Shown here: piece after piece, positions 1 through 8,415 of the stretch
How positions within the stretch are numbered: the stretch's first letter is position 1
Layout of the letters: every line of letters starts with the position of its first letter
Source of the DNA: Treponema sp. UBA3870
Lineage (GTDB): Bacteria > Spirochaetota > Spirochaetia > Treponematales > Treponemataceae
Length of the DNA stretch: 57,193 nucleotides
Reading direction: 5' to 3'
Assembly: GCA_002392275.1 (NCBI GenBank)
Contig: DGGQ01000170.1
Location: forward strand, 1 to 57,193
Notes under the pieces: generated by a model
What the model saw: the letters and a program-made list of their open reading frames with translations, nothing else
Told to the model about the DNA's origin: nothing
The model's database searches: none
Made by a program: the position numbers and the translations under genes

Positions 1-1
1 C

Positions 2-139
2 GAAATGGGAATCCCGACACCGAACATTTTCACCGGGGGACACAACTACCATTCAAGAAGCGAGTGGGCAAGTTTCAGCCAGATGATTTACGCAACGGAG
101 GTCCTTATCCAACTTGCAAGAATCTGGGCGGAACAATAG
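2..139 (+). CDS. pepT: Peptidase T, C-terminal end (partial)
   Basis: The reading frame is open from the left window edge to a TAG at 137-139 and gives the last 45 residues of a protein. They contain GIPTPNIFTGGHNYHS followed by a C-terminal helix, which matches the end of the M20 tripeptide aminopeptidase PepT, where this region holds the last metal-binding His. PepT is a cytoplasmic zinc enzyme that removes the N-terminal residue of tripeptides. Its start lies outside the window. murA begins 54 bases downstream on the same strand, so the two may be co-transcribed. Confidence 0.8.
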   Translation, partial: EMGIPTPNIFTGGHNYHSRSEWASFSQMIYATEVLIQLARIWAEQ

Positions 140-193
140 ACCTGTCCGGCAAGAGCCTTGCAGATTCATCAACTTTAGTATAGAGGAAAAAAT

Positions 194-1477
194 ATGTACG
201 AATATCGTGTAGAGGGTGGAATTCCAATCAAGGGAACCATCCGTGCAAGCGGAAACAAGAATGCCGCCCTTCCATGCATAGCAGCGGTCCTACTGACAAA
301 GGACGACGTGATTTTACGAAACGTGCCCGCAATTGAGGACACCAACGTGATGATACAGATTCTCCAGTCGATGGGCGTGTCGGCGGAAAAGATTGGCGAC
401 CATGAGTGGAAATTCAACTCGTCCAACCTTAACGGAAACACAATTCCGCAGGACCTCGGCAAAAAAATCCGCGCATCTATTTTGTTTGCGGGACCACTGA
501 TTGCCCGTTGCGGAAAGGCAGTCATGCAGCCACCTGGGGGAGATGTCATTGGCAGACGGCGACTGGACTCCCACTTTCTTGCACTGGCAGAACTGGGAGC
601 AAGGGTCACGACCACCGGAAAATTTGAGTTTACATCGAACAAGCTTGTCGGAACGGAAATATTTTTGGACGAAGCTTCGGTAACGGCCACTGAAAATGCG
701 GTGATGGCGGCAGTAGTCGCAGAGGGAAAGACCGAAATCACCAACGCTGCATCCGAACCACATGTCCAGGACCTTTGCAACATGCTGAACTCCATGGGCG
801 CAAAAATCAGCGGAATAGGCTCCAATATACTCACAATCGAGGGAGTAAAAAAACTCTCAGGAACCGACTTCACAATTGGACCGGACTTTATGGAGATTGG
901 CTCATTCATTGGACTTGCGGCAGCCACGAGAGGCTCCATCACAATCAAGGGTGTGAACGCAAAGGATATGAGGCCGCTCAGAATCTCGTTTGGAAAACTT
1001 GGCATACGCTGGGACATCGACGGTGACGAGCTTACGGTTTCCTCTGGTCAGGAGATGCGGGTGAACACGGACCTTGGCGGGATGATTCCAAAAATTGATG
1101 ACAGTCCGTGGCCAGGATTTCCGCCGGATTTGACATCGATTATGACGGTGGTTGCGACACAGGTTGAGGGGACCGTCCTAATTTTTGAAAAAATGTTCGA
1201 GAGCCGCATGTTCTTTGTGGACAAACTTTTGAACATGGGGGCAAGAATCACTCTATGCGATCCGCACAGGGCAGTTGTAACCGGTCCAAGCGTTCTGCAT
1301 GGCGAGCATCTGGTTTCCCCGGACGTGCGTGCGGGAATGGCGATGGTCATAGCGGCGATGGCGGCACACGGCGAAAGCACAATCAGCAATGTCTACCAGA
1401 TTGAAAGGGGCTACGAAAATCTGGTCGAAAGATTGAAGTCACTTGGCGCGCATATCGAGAGGGTCGAAGTAAAATAG
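194..1477 (+). CDS. murA: UDP-N-acetylglucosamine 1-carboxyvinyltransferase (MurA), Asp-type
   Basis: MurA transfers enolpyruvate from PEP to UDP-GlcNAc, the first committed step of peptidoglycan synthesis, in the cytoplasm. The 427-residue length is normal. Lys22 in the ASGNKNAAL motif, the conserved Asp in FPPDL and the C-terminal RGYENL motif are present. The catalytic loop reads PPGGDVIG (residues 113-120), so Asp117 stands where E. coli has Cys115, the residue alkylated by fosfomycin. Asp at this site is known from Mycobacterium, Chlamydia and Borrelia and makes the enzyme insensitive to fosfomycin. The ATG at 194 follows a GAGGAAAAA ribosome site. murB lies about 32 kb away in this window. 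Confidence 0.95.
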   Translation: MYEYRVEGGIPIKGTIRASGNKNAALPCIAAVLLTKDDVILRNVPAIEDTNVMIQILQSMGVSAEKIGDHEWKFNSSNLNGNTIPQDLGKKIRASILFAGPLIARCGKAVMQPPGGDVIGRRRLDSHFLALAELGARVTTTGKFEFTSNKLVGTEIFLDEASVTATENAVMAAVVAEGKTEITNAASEPHVQDLCNMLNSMGAKISGIGSNILTIEGVKKLSGTDFTIGPDFMEIGSFIGLAAATRGSITIKGVNAKDMRPLRISFGKLGIRWDIDGDELTVSSGQEMRVNTDLGGMIPKIDDSPWPGFPPDLTSIMTVVATQVEGTVLIFEKMFESRMFFVDKLLNMGARITLCDPHRAVVTGPSVLHGEHLVSPDVRAGMAMVIAAMAAHGESTISNVYQIERGYENLVERLKSLGAHIERVEVK

Positions 1478-1552
1478 TGGCAGGCTCCAGGCTCACTTTA
1501 CAAATCGGGATTTTGTGTCATAATTTAGGAAGTTTTTTGAAGGCAGGTTTTT

Positions 1553-2413
1553 ATGGCTGACATTTCAGAGAGAATAAGAAGAAAATCCTACGCGGCTAAA
1601 AAGAAGGCTGCCGTCAGGTCGTTGAAGATCCAGACAAAAGAAAAAATCAGGGCGCTGGACTTGATGTACGCGGAAAACCCCGAGCAGGTGAAGGCAAGGA
1701 TTGCGGAAAAGGAAAGAAAACGCGCGCTGAGGATTCAAAAACAGAACGCGAGGATGGCATACAACTCCAGACAGCCAAGGCAGTACACTCTGGGCGAGGA
1801 CATCTTCAACTCCATAAGCCATGGTGTCGGGGCGGGACTAAGCGTAGCGGCTCTGGTCCTTCTGATTATCCGGGCGGCCACAGGTTTTGCATCTCCAAAA
1901 ATTGTAACGGCGTACTCAATCTTCGGAGCGTCCCTTTTTGTCATGTACATGATGTCAACACTCTACCATGCGCTGACACCGCATCTGGCAAGGAAGGTCT
2001 TTTCGATTCTGGACCACGCGGCGGTTTACTTTTTGATTGGAGGGACCTGCACCCCACTGATTTTTGCGTACTTCGGAAATGCGTTCGCCCTTCCGCTCTC
2101 GATACTCTGGGGAGTTCTGGCAGCCTTGATTGCACTCTACTGTGTGTTCGGCGTGAGGCTACAGGATTTTGCCGCGTTCACCTACATAGTGATTGGCTGG
2201 GGCATGACAATATTATTCTTCAACGCGCGTCCGGCAGGTCTTGAAATCAACAGGACGATTCTGCTCTGCGCTTCGATTGCGTACACGGTCGGTGGAATTT
2301 TTGCGGCACTTGGAAAAAGATACAAGGGTCCCCACTGCGTGTTCCATGTCTTTGCCCTTGCGGGAAGCGTCCTGCACTTTATGGCGATTTATACAATGGA
2401 ATTCCTTGTGTAA
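1553..2413 (+). CDS. Hemolysin III / YqfA (TrhA) family membrane protein with basic N-terminal extension
   Basis: The product has 286 residues. From about residue 78 it shows the family opening ISHGVGAGLSVAAL and seven hydrophobic segments, with conserved His residues in STLYHAL, LDHAAVY and CVFHVFALAGSVLHF. This is the PAQR-like hemolysin III fold, inner-membrane proteins tied to membrane energetics and fluidity; true haemolytic activity is doubtful. Unusual here is a 75-residue N-terminal extension very rich in Lys, Arg, Ala and Glu, probably a cytoplasmic coiled coil, since most family members start near the first membrane segment. It follows murA by 75 bases and may share its transcript. 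Confidence 0.85.
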   Translation: MADISERIRRKSYAAKKKAAVRSLKIQTKEKIRALDLMYAENPEQVKARIAEKERKRALRIQKQNARMAYNSRQPRQYTLGEDIFNSISHGVGAGLSVAALVLLIIRAATGFASPKIVTAYSIFGASLFVMYMMSTLYHALTPHLARKVFSILDHAAVYFLIGGTCTPLIFAYFGNAFALPLSILWGVLAALIALYCVFGVRLQDFAAFTYIVIGWGMTILFFNARPAGLEINRTILLCASIAYTVGGIFAALGKRYKGPHCVFHVFALAGSVLHFMAIYTMEFLV

Positions 2414-2430
2414 AAAATCATTCTGACAAA

Positions 2431-2457
2431 TTGACGAAAAGTGTCATTTTGTATAAA
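2431..2457 (+). promoter_or_regulatory. Possible sigma70 promoter for fabV
   Basis: TTGACG (2431-2436) and TATAAA (2452-2457) are separated by only 15 bases, shorter than the usual 17, in the gap before fabV. The boxes are good but the spacing makes this tentative. Confidence 0.35.
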
Positions 2458-2511
2458 ACATAGGTGAGGACCAGAGCAGGTCCGGCCAAAACATTTTTAC
2501 AGGAGAAAACT

Positions 2512-3738
2512 ATGGTTGTAAAACCTATGATACGCAGCAACATCTGCATCAACGCCCATCCGATTGGCTGTGCAAAGGACACCGCCCGGCAGATTGAATA
2601 TGTAAGGACACAGAAATCAAAGCGCGGAATAAAATCAGCGGCGGAAGGTGGAAAAGCTCCAAAGACTGTTCTTGTTCTTGGATGCTCAACCGGATATGGA
2701 CTCGCAAGCCGTATAAGCGCGGCATTTGAATATGGAGCGGACACCGTTGGAGTTTCCTTTGAAAAGGAGGCCACCGAAAAGAAATACGGAACACCCGGAT
2801 GGTACAACAACAAGGAATTCGACAGGGAAGCCGAAAAAGCCGGACTCAAATCAGTGACATTCAATGCGGACGCATTCAGTGACGAGACACGCGCAAAGGT
2901 CATAGCCCAGGCAAGGGACTGGGGAGTTAAGTTCGACCTGGTAATCTACAGTCTCGCAAGCCCCGTACGCACGGACCCTGACACACAGGTTCTCTACAAG
3001 TCCGTAATCAAGCCAATCGGAAAAGTCTACGCAGGCGCCGCACTGGACATGATGACCGGAAAAATCACACAGGCAAGCACAGAACCGGCACAGGGAAATG
3101 AAATCGCCGACACAGTGAAGGTCATGGGTGGAGAGGACTGGGCCAGATGGATGAAACAACTCCAGGAAGCGGACGTTCTTTCCGATGGATGCCGCACAGT
3201 CGCCTACTCCTACATTGGACCGGCTCTCAGCCACGCAATCTACCGCGACGGAACAATTGGCGAGGCGAAAAAGGATTTGGAAAAGACCGCAAAATCAATA
3301 GACGCCAGCCTCAAATCAATAAACGGAGCCGCATTTGTCAGCGTGAACAAGGGGCTTGTCCCCCGCTCGTCCGCCGTAATCCCAATCATCTCGCTGTATC
3401 TTGGAGTTCTGTTCAAGGTGATGAAGAAAAACGGAACCCATGAGGGATGCATCGAGCAGATGGAGCGTCTTTTTGCCGAGCGTCTCTACACTGGCGAAAA
3501 CAACGGTCCCGGAAAGGTCCCGGTTGATTCAGAAAACAGAATCCGCATTGACGACTGGGAGATGGACCCCAAGGTGCAGGAAGAGGTTGACAAAATCATG
3601 CCGAAAGTCACCGAGGAGAATGTTCCCGAACTGGTCGATCTGGATGGACTGCGCCACGACTTCCTGATTATAAACGGTTTTGATGTCGAGGGTGTTGACT
3701 ACGAGGCCGACATAGCAGACATGAGAAACATAGACTAA
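2512..3738 (+). CDS. fabV: Trans-2-enoyl-ACP/CoA reductase, FabV/Ter family
   Basis: This NADH-dependent reductase reduces the trans-2 double bond of enoyl-ACP or enoyl-CoA, the last step of each fatty-acid elongation cycle; the T. denticola homologue is the well-known crotonyl-CoA reductase Ter. The ATG at 2512 follows AGGAG, so the in-frame GTG at 2464 is rejected; the product is then 408 residues, the usual length. Visible motifs are a Rossmann loop VLGCSTGYGLASR near 55-67, YSLASPVR near 146 and the Y-x8-K signature (Tyr244, Lys253). It stands alone between the hemolysin-III gene and a terminator, so it is probably monocistronic. Resistance of FabV to triclosan is a known family trait. 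Confidence 0.95.
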   Translation: MVVKPMIRSNICINAHPIGCAKDTARQIEYVRTQKSKRGIKSAAEGGKAPKTVLVLGCSTGYGLASRISAAFEYGADTVGVSFEKEATEKKYGTPGWYNNKEFDREAEKAGLKSVTFNADAFSDETRAKVIAQARDWGVKFDLVIYSLASPVRTDPDTQVLYKSVIKPIGKVYAGAALDMMTGKITQASTEPAQGNEIADTVKVMGGEDWARWMKQLQEADVLSDGCRTVAYSYIGPALSHAIYRDGTIGEAKKDLEKTAKSIDASLKSINGAAFVSVNKGLVPRSSAVIPIISLYLGVLFKVMKKNGTHEGCIEQMERLFAERLYTGENNGPGKVPVDSENRIRIDDWEMDPKVQEEVDKIMPKVTEENVPELVDLDGLRHDFLIINGFDVEGVDYEADIADMRNID

Positions 3739-3745
3739 ATTGACA

Positions 3746-3780
3746 TGGGGCTTTCCAAACAGGATTGCCCCAATTTTTTT
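3746..3780 (+). terminator. Rho-independent terminator of fabV
   Basis: TGGGGC (3746-3751) and GCCCCA (3767-3772) form a perfect 6-bp stem, followed directly by A and a run of seven T. It begins 8 bases after the fabV stop codon. Confidence 0.8.
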
Positions 3781-3819
3781 CCCCTTTTTCCCCATTATTT
3801 TCATCCGCGCGAATAAAAT

Positions 3820-3848
3820 TTGTAAAATTTCAAATTCCGTGGTATCGT
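3820..3848 (+). promoter_or_regulatory. Probable promoter of the histidine kinase operon
   Basis: TTGTAA (3820-3825), a 17-base spacer and TATCGT (3843-3848) preceded by TGG as in extended -10 boxes. It ends 50 bases before the kinase start. Confidence 0.45.
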
Positions 3849-3897
3849 TTAAAGTGACTTAAATTTTGCAGGCCAGCATCGGTCTGGAGGTATCAGG

Positions 3898-6324
3898 TTG
3901 GAAACAAACGATTCTCCCTACGCCAAGCCCAACGTCCAGAAAGAATATTTCACGAAAAGGGCCGAAGAGGTAAATGAATACAACAAAAATGTTTACTTCA
4001 GGATTTCTTCTCTCTCCGCCATCATAATGTGCATATCGGCGTGCGTATCGTTCATGCCGTTCTTCACAAACTTTGTGCATGCGCATCTGCTTGCAATCCG
4101 CATTTCCTGCATAGTCGCCGTGGTGTATTTCGGCATACTTACATTCGTCCCGTTTGTATTCAGGAAAGTGCTGAAGGCCCATCCCGTAATTTTCATGTAC
4201 CTGCTGTTTCTGGGGCTGATTGCGTTCTCCGTTTTTCTGAACCTAAAATACGATGTGTCAATGCCCTTCATACTGCTGGGAATCTTCCGTGTGCTTTTCC
4301 CGATTATGCTCCTGGACTACAAGTGGCGCACCAACATCATCTTCAATGGCATAACTACGGCGCTCATCTTTGGACTCTCATACAATCTCAAGCCGATGAA
4401 CATATTCTTCCTTGACCTGGTTCTTTCCATAGTGTACTCAAGTCTTGGCATGCTTGTCGGGTCTCAGATTCTGGACAGCCACATCAACACTGCAAAGGTC
4501 CAGGACCAGCAGCTTGACAAGGTCCGTGAAATCGAGAGGGCAAAAAACGAAGCAAAGACAATGTTCGTAGCCCACATGTCCCACGAAATCCGAACGCCAT
4601 TGAACTCCATACTCGGTCTAAACGAAATCATCCTGCGTGAATCCATAAACCCCAAGGTCAGGGAGTCGTCGAACAACATAAAGCTGTCAGGGGAAACGCT
4701 AGGCAAAATCATCAACGACATTCTGGACTTCTCCAAAATTGAGGCGGGCAAGATGGAAATAATCGAGTCGGAATACGAGGTGAGTTCCTCAATCACCGAC
4801 CTGATGAACATCTGCTCACAGCGCGCGAAGACAAAAAATCTGGAGCTGATTATAAATGTCGATGAGGAAATGCCCCACAAACTTTTTGGCGACGAGCTCA
4901 GAATCAAGCAGTGCGTTATCAACCTTGTGAACAACGCAATCAAGTTCACCGACAGAGGCACAATCACCCTGAACATTGGATTCGAGAAAATCGACGGCGG
5001 ACAGATTCTGGTCAAATTTTCAGTCCGGGACACCGGCATCGGTATCAAGCCGGAGGATTTGGGAAGGCTCACCCACGAGTTCGAGCGTCTTGACTACAAG
5101 CACAACAGGACGGTTGAAGGGTCGGGTCTTGGCCTTAGCATAGTCAGCAGCCTTCTTATGATGATGGGGTCCAAACTTGAGGTCCAGAGCGAATACGGCA
5201 ATGGCTCCACATTCTCGTTCAATATCAGACAGCAGGTCGTATGGTGGGAGAAAATTGGAAACTTCAACGACCGCTACAACAAGCTTGTCAAAAACACGGA
5301 CGAATACCATGTTTCGTTCAAGGCTCCCGACGCAAGGGTTCTTGTTGTTGACGACACAGAGATGAACATCATCGTGTTCGCGGGGCTTCTGAAGGAAACC
5401 GAGGTCATAATCGATTCTGCCACAAGCGGAAGGGAGATGCTGGACCTTGTAAAGAAAAAACGCTACGACGTAATCTTCATCGACCACCGTATGCCGGGGA
5501 TGAGCGGAGTCGAGGCATTCCACGCGATGAATAGCATGGAGGACAACCTAAACGAAGGAGTTCCCTGTGTCGCTCTTACGGCCAACGTTGTTTCCGGGGC
5601 GAGGGACTACTATCTTCGAGAGGGATTTGTGGACTACCTCTCAAAGCCTGTGGACAGCAAACTTCTGGAGACCGTCCTTGGCAGACTGATTCCGGCGGAA
5701 AAACATCTAAACCCGGCAGCAGCGGCAAGCAGACCAAAGAAGGAAAAATCCGTCGAGGACAAGCTGGGGGAGCTGGATGGAATCAGCATACCGACTGGAC
5801 TACAGAACTGTGGCTCGGCAGAGGTTTTGATGGTCGCGCTGAAAGAATACTACGCCACAATCAAGACACGTGCGGACGAGATAGAAACTTACGCAAGGCA
5901 GAAGGACTACAAAAACTATACGGTGCAGGTCCACGCGCTCAAAAGCTCTTCCCGCCTGATTGGAGCCATAGAGCTTTCCGAAAAGGCAGCCTACCTTGAA
6001 AAATGTGGAGACGAGCAGAATACGGTCGCAATCACCGCAAAGACACCCGAGCTTCTGAAGCTGTACCGCTCGTACATCCTAAAACTTGATGCCCTTGCCG
6101 AAAAGAGTGAAACCAAAAAGGAGCCTCTGGATTTGGACAAATTCAACGAGGCCATGGAAGCTGTAAAAGAATTTGCCATAGCATTTGACTTTACGGCAAT
6201 TGATAGTATAATAGAAGAGGTAGACAAATATGAACTTCCATCCGAGGTTAAAGAAAAGTTTGCCGAAGTAAAACGAATGTCCCGAGGAGCTGATTTTAAC
6301 GGTCTCAAGGAATTGCTACAATAA
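3898..6324 (+). CDS. Membrane-bound hybrid histidine kinase (TM-HisKA-HATPase-REC-Hpt)
   Basis: An 808-residue phosphorelay kinase. Residues 35-200 contain about six hydrophobic segments with little periplasmic loop, so the signal is probably sensed in or near the membrane. Then come HisKA with the phospho-acceptor His229 (AHMSHEIRTPLNS), a HATPase_c domain with DTGIGI and GSGLGLSIV, a receiver with Asp529 (IFIDHRMPGMSG) and an Hpt domain with His679 (VHALKSSSRLIGA). All four relay residues are present, so His229-Asp529-His679 can pass phosphate to a separate receiver, most simply the protein encoded next. Translation likely starts at TTG 3898, seven bases after GGAGG; no ATG is as well placed. 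The ligand is unknown. Confidence 0.9.
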   Translation: METNDSPYAKPNVQKEYFTKRAEEVNEYNKNVYFRISSLSAIIMCISACVSFMPFFTNFVHAHLLAIRISCIVAVVYFGILTFVPFVFRKVLKAHPVIFMYLLFLGLIAFSVFLNLKYDVSMPFILLGIFRVLFPIMLLDYKWRTNIIFNGITTALIFGLSYNLKPMNIFFLDLVLSIVYSSLGMLVGSQILDSHINTAKVQDQQLDKVREIERAKNEAKTMFVAHMSHEIRTPLNSILGLNEIILRESINPKVRESSNNIKLSGETLGKIINDILDFSKIEAGKMEIIESEYEVSSSITDLMNICSQRAKTKNLELIINVDEEMPHKLFGDELRIKQCVINLVNNAIKFTDRGTITLNIGFEKIDGGQILVKFSVRDTGIGIKPEDLGRLTHEFERLDYKHNRTVEGSGLGLSIVSSLLMMMGSKLEVQSEYGNGSTFSFNIRQQVVWWEKIGNFNDRYNKLVKNTDEYHVSFKAPDARVLVVDDTEMNIIVFAGLLKETEVIIDSATSGREMLDLVKKKRYDVIFIDHRMPGMSGVEAFHAMNSMEDNLNEGVPCVALTANVVSGARDYYLREGFVDYLSKPVDSKLLETVLGRLIPAEKHLNPAAAASRPKKEKSVEDKLGELDGISIPTGLQNCGSAEVLMVALKEYYATIKTRADEIETYARQKDYKNYTVQVHALKSSSRLIGAIELSEKAAYLEKCGDEQNTVAITAKTPELLKLYRSYILKLDALAEKSETKKEPLDLDKFNEAMEAVKEFAIAFDFTAIDSIIEEVDKYELPSEVKEKFAEVKRMSRGADFNGLKELLQ

Positions 6325-6389
6325 AAAAGTTGGAAAACCACTGGAGAGATTGGTTTTCAGAGTCTTCATACGAGCAAGGTAGAGTAGTT

Positions 6390-7283
6390 ATGGAAAAGAG
6401 AGTCCTGTTTATCTGTGAGTCGCCGGAGAGTTTTTTGATTTCGACAATGGTAAAAAATATTACCGCAGCGGGGTACGAGGTAATCTATTCTCCACCCAGC
6501 ATGAAAAAAATCGCAAAGCTGGATCCGCTCCCGAATCTTATTATTGTATATCTGGGTGGGGACGACACAAAATATCAGGAGCCTCTTGAATTTTTAGCAA
6601 AGATTAAAAATTCTGGCGCGAACATTAACACCCATGTTTTTTTGATTGGAAACCCAATTGAAATTGAGTCAACATACAGAATCATTCCGAAGCCACTTGT
6701 CTCCGGCATATTCGAGCGTCCCGTAAACACGTCGGACCTTGTTACAAAGCTGGGTCTTGCGGTTTCTGGATACTCTCTTTCAGAGGACATCAATGGTGTT
6801 GAACCTGGATTCAAGGGCGGCGAGGTCCAGGACCACAAGAGGGTTCTGATTGTTGATGACGACACAACGTTTCTGCGCTCAATGCGTACCGAGATGGCAA
6901 AAAAGTTCAATGTCTACATCACAAACTCCGGCATGAACGCGGTTTCGTTTTTGAAAGAGCGTCCGGTGGATTTGATTCTGCTTGACTATGAAATGCCGGT
7001 GGTCTCAGGTCTGGAGGTATTCAGGATTCTCCGCTCCGAAGAAACCACCGTCAACATCCCGGTAATCTTCCTTACATCCAAGGACGACAAGGACATAGTT
7101 ATGAAGGTTCTGGAAGTCCATCCGGTGAACTACCTTCTGAAGCCAATCGCCCCGACAATTCTGGTCAGAACAGTGGAGGATTACTTCAACAAGGTCGCCG
7201 AGGGAAAAGCTACGGCAAATCCCAAACCGTCCGACGATGGACCCGCCGAAGCTGAAATGATTGACGAGAATTTTTCACTGTAA
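6390..7283 (+). CDS. Two-receiver response regulator without output domain
   Basis: The 297-residue product has two receiver-like domains. The first (residues 2-125) begins RVLFICESPES and has IVYLGG where the phospho-acceptor strand should end, so its Asp is missing and it is a pseudo-receiver. The second (residues 148-270) is complete: VLIVDDD, Asp199 in ILLDYEMPVVSG, a Thr/Ser switch in IFLTSKDD and Lys in LLKP. There is no DNA-binding, GGDEF or other effector domain, so it probably acts through protein contacts or as a phosphate sink for the Hpt of the upstream kinase. The ATG at 6390 has an AAGGTAGAG site; a TTG at 6330 lacks one and is rejected. Confidence 0.85.
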   Translation: MEKRVLFICESPESFLISTMVKNITAAGYEVIYSPPSMKKIAKLDPLPNLIIVYLGGDDTKYQEPLEFLAKIKNSGANINTHVFLIGNPIEIESTYRIIPKPLVSGIFERPVNTSDLVTKLGLAVSGYSLSEDINGVEPGFKGGEVQDHKRVLIVDDDTTFLRSMRTEMAKKFNVYITNSGMNAVSFLKERPVDLILLDYEMPVVSGLEVFRILRSEETTVNIPVIFLTSKDDKDIVMKVLEVHPVNYLLKPIAPTILVRTVEDYFNKVAEGKATANPKPSDDGPAEAEMIDENFSL

Positions 7284-7290
7284 GCGAGCA

Positions 7291-7368
7291 TATCCCCATC
7301 CTGTGGAAAACCTGTTTATTTATGTGGATTAATTGTGAATAAACAGACTGGATGGGGGTATTTTTTTT
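7291..7368 (+). terminator. Long two-tier terminator hairpin
   Basis: TATCCCCATCC (7291-7301) pairs with GGATGGGGGTA (7350-7360) apart from one wobble, and inside it CTGTTTATT (7312-7320) pairs with AATAAACAG (7338-7346). Eight T follow (7361-7368). It sits just after the response regulator stop and two DnaA-box-like 9-mers lie in its loop region. Confidence 0.7.
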
Positions 7369-7567
7369 CACCGTCAGCAAATTTAACTCTAAATTTTTAT
7401 AGCCCATCGCATCAACAGAAAGCTAAATCCTTATAATATATAGAATTAGAAAATCAATACAATGACATTCCACTTAAAAATCCGCAAGCGCATAAGTCTT
7501 TGTATTTCAAGAACTTGCAGAACATTTACACAAGCCCTGTGGAAAAACTCTGCAAAGCTGTGGAAAA
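7302..7567 (+). other. Cluster of DnaA-box-like 9-mers
   Basis: Five sites, all read in the same direction, resemble TGTGGATAA: TGTGGAAAA at 7302-7310, 7538-7546 and 7559-7567, TGTGGATTA at 7323-7331 and TGTGAATAA at 7335-7343. They lie in the 370-base gene-free stretch between the response regulator and the lipoprotein gene, which otherwise holds a terminator and a promoter. Such clusters occur in replication origins and DnaA-titration sites, but no dnaA or dnaN gene is nearby, so the meaning is uncertain. Confidence 0.35.
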
Positions 7568-7617
7568 GCTGTGCTATTCTAGGGGATTCCATAGGGAAAG
7601 AAACGATTTTCAACATG

Positions 7618-7646
7618 TTCACAAAAAATCTACCTTTATATATAAT
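7618..7646 (+). promoter_or_regulatory. Sigma70 promoter, +1 at or next to a start codon
   Basis: TTCACA (7618-7623), a 17-base spacer and a perfect TATAAT (7641-7646). Initiation about seven bases downstream would fall at the ATG 7654, leaving no leader. Confidence 0.7.
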
Positions 7647-7653
7647 TGAATGT

Positions 7654-8415
7654 ATGAAACGTTTTGTGATTTTTTGTCTATTTCTTATGGCTGCGGCCAC
7701 ATTTTTTTCATGCGGCAACAAGAAAGCCAACCAAAAGTCCCCCAAAAGTGCTGCGGCGGATTTTTCAGAGGAGATGCGGGTCCCGGAAAAAAAATGGACC
7801 AACGAGGACGGCATAATCTGTATAGTCTTTGGCTACGGCTTCAACAAACCGGACTTTTACATAAAGGCAACGGAAAAGCTCCAGTCAATCTACGGTCTGG
7901 ACGAATACGGCGGTCTGATTCTTCCAATGCTCTTCCCCGACGACTTCAAGAACGGAATCTTCGGGCTGAAAAAGTCTCTGGAGGGCAAGCAGATTAAGGG
8001 CATCATTTTCCTTGGAGCGCCGGAGCAGACATGCGAGGTTCTTTCAAAAATGCAGGAGGAGATGTACAACGGAACCTTCCCCTTCCCCGTCATCTCGCTT
8101 TTTCCACAGGACGACCCATTTGGTCAGGAGGCGACCTGCTCCCTGATTATTGATTACGAGCGCAGCATGGTCGAGGACAAAACTGCCAACGAGGTCCAGC
8201 TGGACACAAGCAGCATAGATGCCGAACAGATTTTCACAAGCACAGTAAAATACATGGCAAATCTGGAGGGGCAGCTTATAGCTGGAAAGGACATGGGAGC
8301 GGAACTGAAGGAAGTTGCACAAAAAATAGTCGGCGCGGACAAAACCGTTCACCGCTATGTTGACCGTGGAAGCGGAATGCAGTCGATCAACCATTACACC
8401 GTGGAGAGCAAGTAG
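7654..8415 (+). CDS. Lipoprotein of unknown function
   Basis: The 253-residue product starts with MKRFVIFCLFLMAAA and a lipobox ending FFSC, so it should be lipid-modified (Lgt and LspA are both encoded in this window). The mature part looks globular and soluble, with alternating strands and helices such as GIICIVFGYGFN, GLILPMLFP and KGIIFLGAPE, reminiscent of periplasmic-binding-protein lobes (a DUF3798-like fold is possible). I do not recognise its function. An in-frame ATG at 7462 would give a 64-residue extension without signal character and is rejected. No Shine-Dalgarno precedes 7654; a -10 box does. Its stop overlaps the start of the phosphoesterase gene. Confidence 0.75.
   Translation: MKRFVIFCLFLMAAATFFSCGNKKANQKSPKSAAADFSEEMRVPEKKWTNEDGIICIVFGYGFNKPDFYIKATEKLQSIYGLDEYGGLILPMLFPDDFKNGIFGLKKSLEGKQIKGIIFLGAPEQTCEVLSKMQEEMYNGTFPFPVISLFPQDDPFGQEATCSLIIDYERSMVEDKTANEVQLDTSSIDAEQIFTSTVKYMANLEGQLIAGKDMGAELKEVAQKIVGADKTVHRYVDRGSGMQSINHYTVESK

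Noticed and set aside
175..1017. 280-codon open frame on the minus strand opposite murA
   Set aside because: It has no ribosome site or recognisable domain and its composition follows from murA codon bias; murA is certain.
4464..5072. 202-codon minus-strand frame inside the histidine kinase
   Set aside because: Shadow of the HisKA/HATPase coding sequence with no start signal.
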